NCBI GenBank assembly: GCA_030740415.1
Contig: JASLXI010000017.1
Coordinates: 1-9,241, forward strand
Source: Dehalococcoidia bacterium
GTDB lineage: Bacteria > Chloroflexota > Dehalococcoidia > UBA2985
DNA length: 9,241 bases
Direction of reading: 5' to 3'
The notes under the pieces were generated by a model, which did no database searches, had not been told where the DNA came from, and saw only the letters and a list, made by a program, of their open reading frames with translations. Both the position numbers and the translations under genes were made by a program. This document shows positions 5,950 through 9,241 of the stretch, in pieces (position 1 is the first letter of the stretch; every line of letters begins with the position of its first letter).

Positions 5950-7851
5950 ATGCTTCTTCAGGTAGACACGGTGGTGAACACGGGAGTGCAGTGGGCGTGG
6001 TTTGCGCCCGCTATTTGTGCATCCGCCTCTCTTGCCATTGTCGTATTGGGTCGCTTTCTCCCGCGCCAGGGTGCCTTTCTCTCCCCTCTGGCAATCTTGG
6101 CGGGTTTCGGAGTCTTCTGGTACGTGTTCAACGAGTTCCTATCCTCTGGGGGTGGTGTATTCTCGGTAGACTGGTTCACCGCGGGGGACAACGTCTTCAC
6201 CTGGGGGATAATCATCGATGAGCTGTCGGTGGTCATGCTTGGCCTGGTGACATTTGTGGCTCTGATGGTACAGGTCTATTCCCTGGGTTATATGAGGGAT
6301 CAGGAGGGGTCGTTCGGCTGGTACTTCGCTGTCCACTCCCTCTTTGCCGCTGCCATGTTGACTCTCGTGCTGGCCGACAACTTCTTGCTGTTGTATATAG
6401 CCTGGGAGTTAGTGGGTATGTGCTCTTATCTGCTAATAGGGTTCTGGTATCATAGACGCTCGGCGGCGGAGGCGGCCAAGAAGGCCTTCATCACTACTAG
6501 GATAGGTGATGTCGGGCTTCTGATAGGGATTTTGCTGCTGTTCAACGAGACAGGCACTTTCGATATCATCACCATCTTCCACATCGCGGAGCAAGGTGGC
6601 GTCGGCTCTGGAACATTGACGGCGTCGGTGCTGCTCATCTTCCTGGGTGCTATGGGCAAGTCGGCCCAATTTCCCCTGCACGTGTGGCTCCCCGATGCTA
6701 TGGAAGGTCCCACCCCGGTCAGCGCCCTGATTCACGCGGCTACGATGGTGGTTGCAGGGGTGTTCCTTGTGGCCCGGATATTTCCACTGTTCGTTATGTC
6801 GGATACAGCATTGCTAGTGGTGGCGGTGATAGGTCTCATCACAGTTCTTATCACTGCGGCTATGGCTCTGGTGATGACGGACCTCAAACGGGTGCTGGCC
6901 TACTCCACCATAAGTCATCTGGGCTTCATGATGCTGGCCCTTGGAGCGGGCGGGTTCACCGCCGCCATCTTCCACCTGGTGGCCCACGCCTTTGCCAAGG
7001 CGCTCCTCTTCCTGGGCGCGGGCAGCATTACCCACGGCAGCGGCCAAACGGATATCAGCCGGCAGATGGGAGGTCTGTGGAGGCGGATGCCGGTGACCTC
7101 GATTACGTTTGGCATAGGCCTCCTAGCCCTTGGAGGCATACCTCCATTGAGTGGCTTCTTCAGCAAGGACGAGATCCTGGTGTCTGTACTGGATGGAAGA
7201 GGCCCGCTCTTCTTTCTCCTTACCCTTGCGGCTGTCCTGATGAGCGCTTTATATATGGCGCGGCTCTTGTTCCTGGTAGTGCTTGGCGATCTGAAGATCG
7301 AGAACGAGCATGCTCACGAGTCTCCACTGGTGATGACTGCGCCCCTAGTGGCTCTTGCCGCCCTGGCCCTTACGGCTGGGCTGCTGGCTCCAGGGCTAGT
7401 CCCGGGCTACAACGGTTTTGGCAACTGGCTCTTCTTCGAACATCCCGAAGACTACCACATCAACTTCCTGGTGATGGCCATATCTATTGCCCTTTCCTGC
7501 GGAGGTTTTGTCCTGGGCTGGCTGCTATATTCCAGAAAGTCGCTTTCGGTAGACCGCCTTCGTGAGCGGTTCGCCACCGTACATCGGATGCTGGTAAACA
7601 AATACTATATAGACGACCTGTACCAGTGGACTATCGACCGGGTTGTCCTAGCCTTCGGCCGTTTCATGGCCTTGTTCGATCGTATAGTGGTCAACGATAT
7701 GGGCGTCAACGGGACAGGGCGCTCGGTGTTTCTGTCTGGGTGGAGGTTGAGGTATCTGGAGACGGGAAAGGTCTACAACTACGCCCTGGGGATGGTGTTG
7801 GGAGTAATGGCGGTGGCCTTGATATGGTGGCTGGTGTTGCCCTATGCGTAA
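5950..7851 (+). CDS. nuoL: NADH-quinone oxidoreductase subunit L (NuoL/ND5)
   Basis: The outermost antiporter-like subunit of the membrane arm, carrying one proton channel and the long lateral helix. At 633 residues it has full family length. The key residues are present: E153 in IAWELVGMCSYLLIGFW (TM5), K237 in FLGAMGKSAQFPLHVWLPDA (TM7), H262 in SALIHAATMVVAG, K350 in HAFAKALLFLGAGS and K406 in PPLSGFFSKDEIL. The C-terminal part has the expected lateral-helix region (about 540-600, including VHRMLVNKYYIDDLYQW) and a final membrane helix. The start is ATG 5950, the only clear ATG start in the operon; GAGG at 5935-5938 is rather far away (11 bases). The channel looks functional, in contrast to the substitution seen in NuoM. 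Confidence 0.97.
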   Translation: MLLQVDTVVNTGVQWAWFAPAICASASLAIVVLGRFLPRQGAFLSPLAILAGFGVFWYVFNEFLSSGGGVFSVDWFTAGDNVFTWGIIIDELSVVMLGLVTFVALMVQVYSLGYMRDQEGSFGWYFAVHSLFAAAMLTLVLADNFLLLYIAWELVGMCSYLLIGFWYHRRSAAEAAKKAFITTRIGDVGLLIGILLLFNETGTFDIITIFHIAEQGGVGSGTLTASVLLIFLGAMGKSAQFPLHVWLPDAMEGPTPVSALIHAATMVVAGVFLVARIFPLFVMSDTALLVVAVIGLITVLITAAMALVMTDLKRVLAYSTISHLGFMMLALGAGGFTAAIFHLVAHAFAKALLFLGAGSITHGSGQTDISRQMGGLWRRMPVTSITFGIGLLALGGIPPLSGFFSKDEILVSVLDGRGPLFFLLTLAAVLMSALYMARLLFLVVLGDLKIENEHAHESPLVMTAPLVALAALALTAGLLAPGLVPGYNGFGNWLFFEHPEDYHINFLVMAISIALSCGGFVLGWLLYSRKSLSVDRLRERFATVHRMLVNKYYIDDLYQWTIDRVVLAFGRFMALFDRIVVNDMGVNGTGRSVFLSGWRLRYLETGKVYNYALGMVLGVMAVALIWWLVLPYA

Positions 7852-7895
7852 GGGGAAATCCGAAAATAACACACCGATGAGCGAACAGGACAGAT

Positions 7896-7899
7896 AGGG
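7896..7899 (+). promoter_or_regulatory. Shine-Dalgarno of nuoM
   Basis: AGGG at 7896-7899 lies 5 bases upstream of GTG 7905. An in-frame TGA at 7878-7880 rules out a longer N-terminus, so this GTG is the first possible start. The nuoL-nuoM gap (7852-7904, 53 bases) is the only one longer than 15 bases in the operon; I see no hairpin or promoter in it. Confidence 0.55.
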
Positions 7900-7904
7900 T
7901 AAGA

Positions 7905-9241
7905 GTGAATACCTTCTATTCATATGTACTCATGGCCCTGGTGATAGTACCCTTTGGGTGGGGTGTCCTCTTGGCTTTTCTGCCCAGGGAGAGGCTCCAG
8001 CACATCCGCCTTACGTCCGCCGCAGTTGCCCTGGTGGTGCTAGGTCTTACCGCCTACGTCTTCTTGGTTTACGATACCGCCGCGGGTGGCTATCAATTCA
8101 TTCAGGAATTCCAATGGCTGGACTCCCTGGGCATTACCCTCTCCCTGGGAGTGGATGGTATCTCTGTGCCCATGGTCCTGCTGACCGGTATCGTGATGTT
8201 TACGGGAGTTCTCATATCTTGGAACGTCGAACATCGTGCCAAGGAGTTTTTTGTCCTCTTCTTCTTGCTGGTCGCGGGGGTCTTTGGAGTCTTTGTGTCA
8301 CTGGATTTGTTCTTTTTCTTCTTCTTTTACGAGCTAGCGGTCATGCCTATGTACCTGCTCATCGGCATTTGGGGAAGCAGTAGCGACTTTGGGACCTTCC
8401 TGCGTCCAAAAGAGTACGGAGCCATGAAGCTGATGCTATATTTGGTGGCAGGAAGCGTCCTCGTGTGGGTGGCCCTTATCGCCGTGTTTGTGGAAGGTGG
8501 CATAGGGACCTTTTCGCTGCTGGCACTGGAGGATGTGACCTTCTCCGAGAACTTCCAGCGCGTTTTCTTCCCTATGTTCATGATTGGCTTTGGTATCCTG
8601 GCGGGACTGTGGCCCTTCCATACCTGGTCGCCGGACGGCCACGTGGCGGCACCCACATCGGTGAGCATGCTCCACGCGGGTGTGCTGATGAAACTGGGGG
8701 CATATGGCATCATCCGGATCGGCATTGACCTGTTGCCCCAAGGGGCCGAAGAATGGATGCCGATGCTCATCATCCTGGGCACGGTCAACGTGGTCTACGG
8801 TGCGGTGTCCGCGATGGGGCAGCGGGATCTGAAATACGTCGTTGGCTACTCTAGTGTGAGTCACATGGGGTACGTCCTGATGGGCTTCGCCACCCTAAAC
8901 TCCTTGGGAATGGGGGGTGCGGTCCTACAGATGTTTTCCCACGGTATCATGACGGCCCTCCTCTTTGCCCTGGTAGGAGTGATTTACGATCGTGCTCACA
9001 TCCGGGACATTGGAGTGTTGGAAGGTTTGACCAAACGCATGGGACTGACGGCTGCCTTCTTCGCGGTCGCTGGGCTAACGTCTCTGGGGTTGCCAGGGCT
9101 GAGCGGGTTCGTCGCGGAGCTGATGGTGTTCTTGGGTGTCTTCAGGGACTACCCGGTGCTGGGGATTCTGGGGATTGTAGGGGCGGCGATTACGGCGGTC
9201 TACATCCTTAGACTTTTAGCCAAGGTCTTCTTTGGCCCCTT
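7905..9241 (+). CDS. nuoM: NADH-quinone oxidoreductase subunit M (NuoM/ND4), 3' truncated by window
   Basis: Antiporter-like membrane subunit forming one of the proton channels; 445 residues are seen and the gene runs off the right edge, with perhaps the last tenth missing. The frame is open from GTG 7905. Family landmarks: E143 in FFYELAVMPMYLLIGIW (TM5, preceded by six phenylalanines), PFHTWSPDGHVAAPT (237-251), LHAGVLMKLGAYG with K263, KYVVGYSSVSHMGYV and LPGLSGFVAELM with E405. These match the channel residues E144, K265 and E407 of the E. coli protein. The fourth, the central lysine of TM7 (E. coli K234, in an FAVKxP context), aligns with L232 in FGILAGLWP. The loop between TM5 and TM6 (GSSSDFGTFLRPKEY) is somewhat longer than usual. 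Identity is certain; the effect on pumping is not. Confidence 0.96.
   Translation, partial: MNTFYSYVLMALVIVPFGWGVLLAFLPRERLQHIRLTSAAVALVVLGLTAYVFLVYDTAAGGYQFIQEFQWLDSLGITLSLGVDGISVPMVLLTGIVMFTGVLISWNVEHRAKEFFVLFFLLVAGVFGVFVSLDLFFFFFFYELAVMPMYLLIGIWGSSSDFGTFLRPKEYGAMKLMLYLVAGSVLVWVALIAVFVEGGIGTFSLLALEDVTFSENFQRVFFPMFMIGFGILAGLWPFHTWSPDGHVAAPTSVSMLHAGVLMKLGAYGIIRIGIDLLPQGAEEWMPMLIILGTVNVVYGAVSAMGQRDLKYVVGYSSVSHMGYVLMGFATLNSLGMGGAVLQMFSHGIMTALLFALVGVIYDRAHIRDIGVLEGLTKRMGLTAAFFAVAGLTSLGLPGLSGFVAELMVFLGVFRDYPVLGILGIVGAAITAVYILRLLAKVFFGP

Noticed and set aside
6684..7565. 293-residue frame inside nuoL on the same strand
   Set aside because: It is a +1-type shadow of nuoL, with low-complexity, Gly/Pro/Ser/Arg-rich content and no domain; nuoL is unquestionable in the other frame.
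7877..7897. Six-codon mini-ORF between nuoL and nuoM that ends in the nuoM ribosome site
   Set aside because: It has no Shine-Dalgarno of its own, and so short a frame is expected by chance.

Overview
The window is dominated by one rightward operon for the respiratory complex I core: nuoA-B-C-D-H-I-J-K-L, with nuoM cut by the right edge (about 1050 to 9241). To its left, on the opposite strand, is a single GNAT-type acetyltransferase gene (45-629). The two transcription units diverge from a 420-base intergenic region. The sequence looks bacterial, of moderate to high GC. Gene order and content (nuoC and nuoD separate, no nuoE/F/G between D and H, and the particular NuoH, NuoI and NuoM sequence variants) suggest a Chloroflexota (Dehalococcoidia-like) genome. 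That assignment is an inference from memory of family sequences, not a search result.

Layout. 1-44 holds only the 3' flank of the acetyltransferase gene. 630-1049 is the divergent regulatory region. It contains a near-consensus leftward promoter (TTGACA-N17-TATACT with an extended -10), a rightward promoter (TTGACA-N17-TATCCT), and a perfect 14-bp inverted repeat between them whose right arm contains the rightward -35 box. It also has a stem-loop at the predicted 5' end of the nuo mRNA and a long (about 270 nt), hairpin-rich leader ahead of the acetyltransferase gene. A further partial copy of the inverted-repeat half-site lies just upstream of the acetyltransferase ribosome binding site.

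The nuo genes are packed with overlaps or short gaps, so they are probably co-transcribed and translationally coupled. NuoB, C, D and I form the peripheral Q-module (clusters N2, N6a, N6b and the quinone site). NuoH, J, K, L and M are membrane subunits for proton translocation, and NuoA is the small membrane subunit at the junction. The NADH-oxidising module (NuoE, F, G) is not encoded here, so the electron donor is not visible in this window. nuoN would be expected just past the right edge.

Most of the window is a conserved core operon. The points I consider worth a second look are the replacement of the conserved TM7 lysine of NuoM by leucine, a proline at a usually acidic position of the NuoH quinone-site loop, the divergent control region with its operator-like palindrome, and the almost complete avoidance of ATG start codons across the operon. 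I see no mobile element, CRISPR array, tRNA or rRNA.
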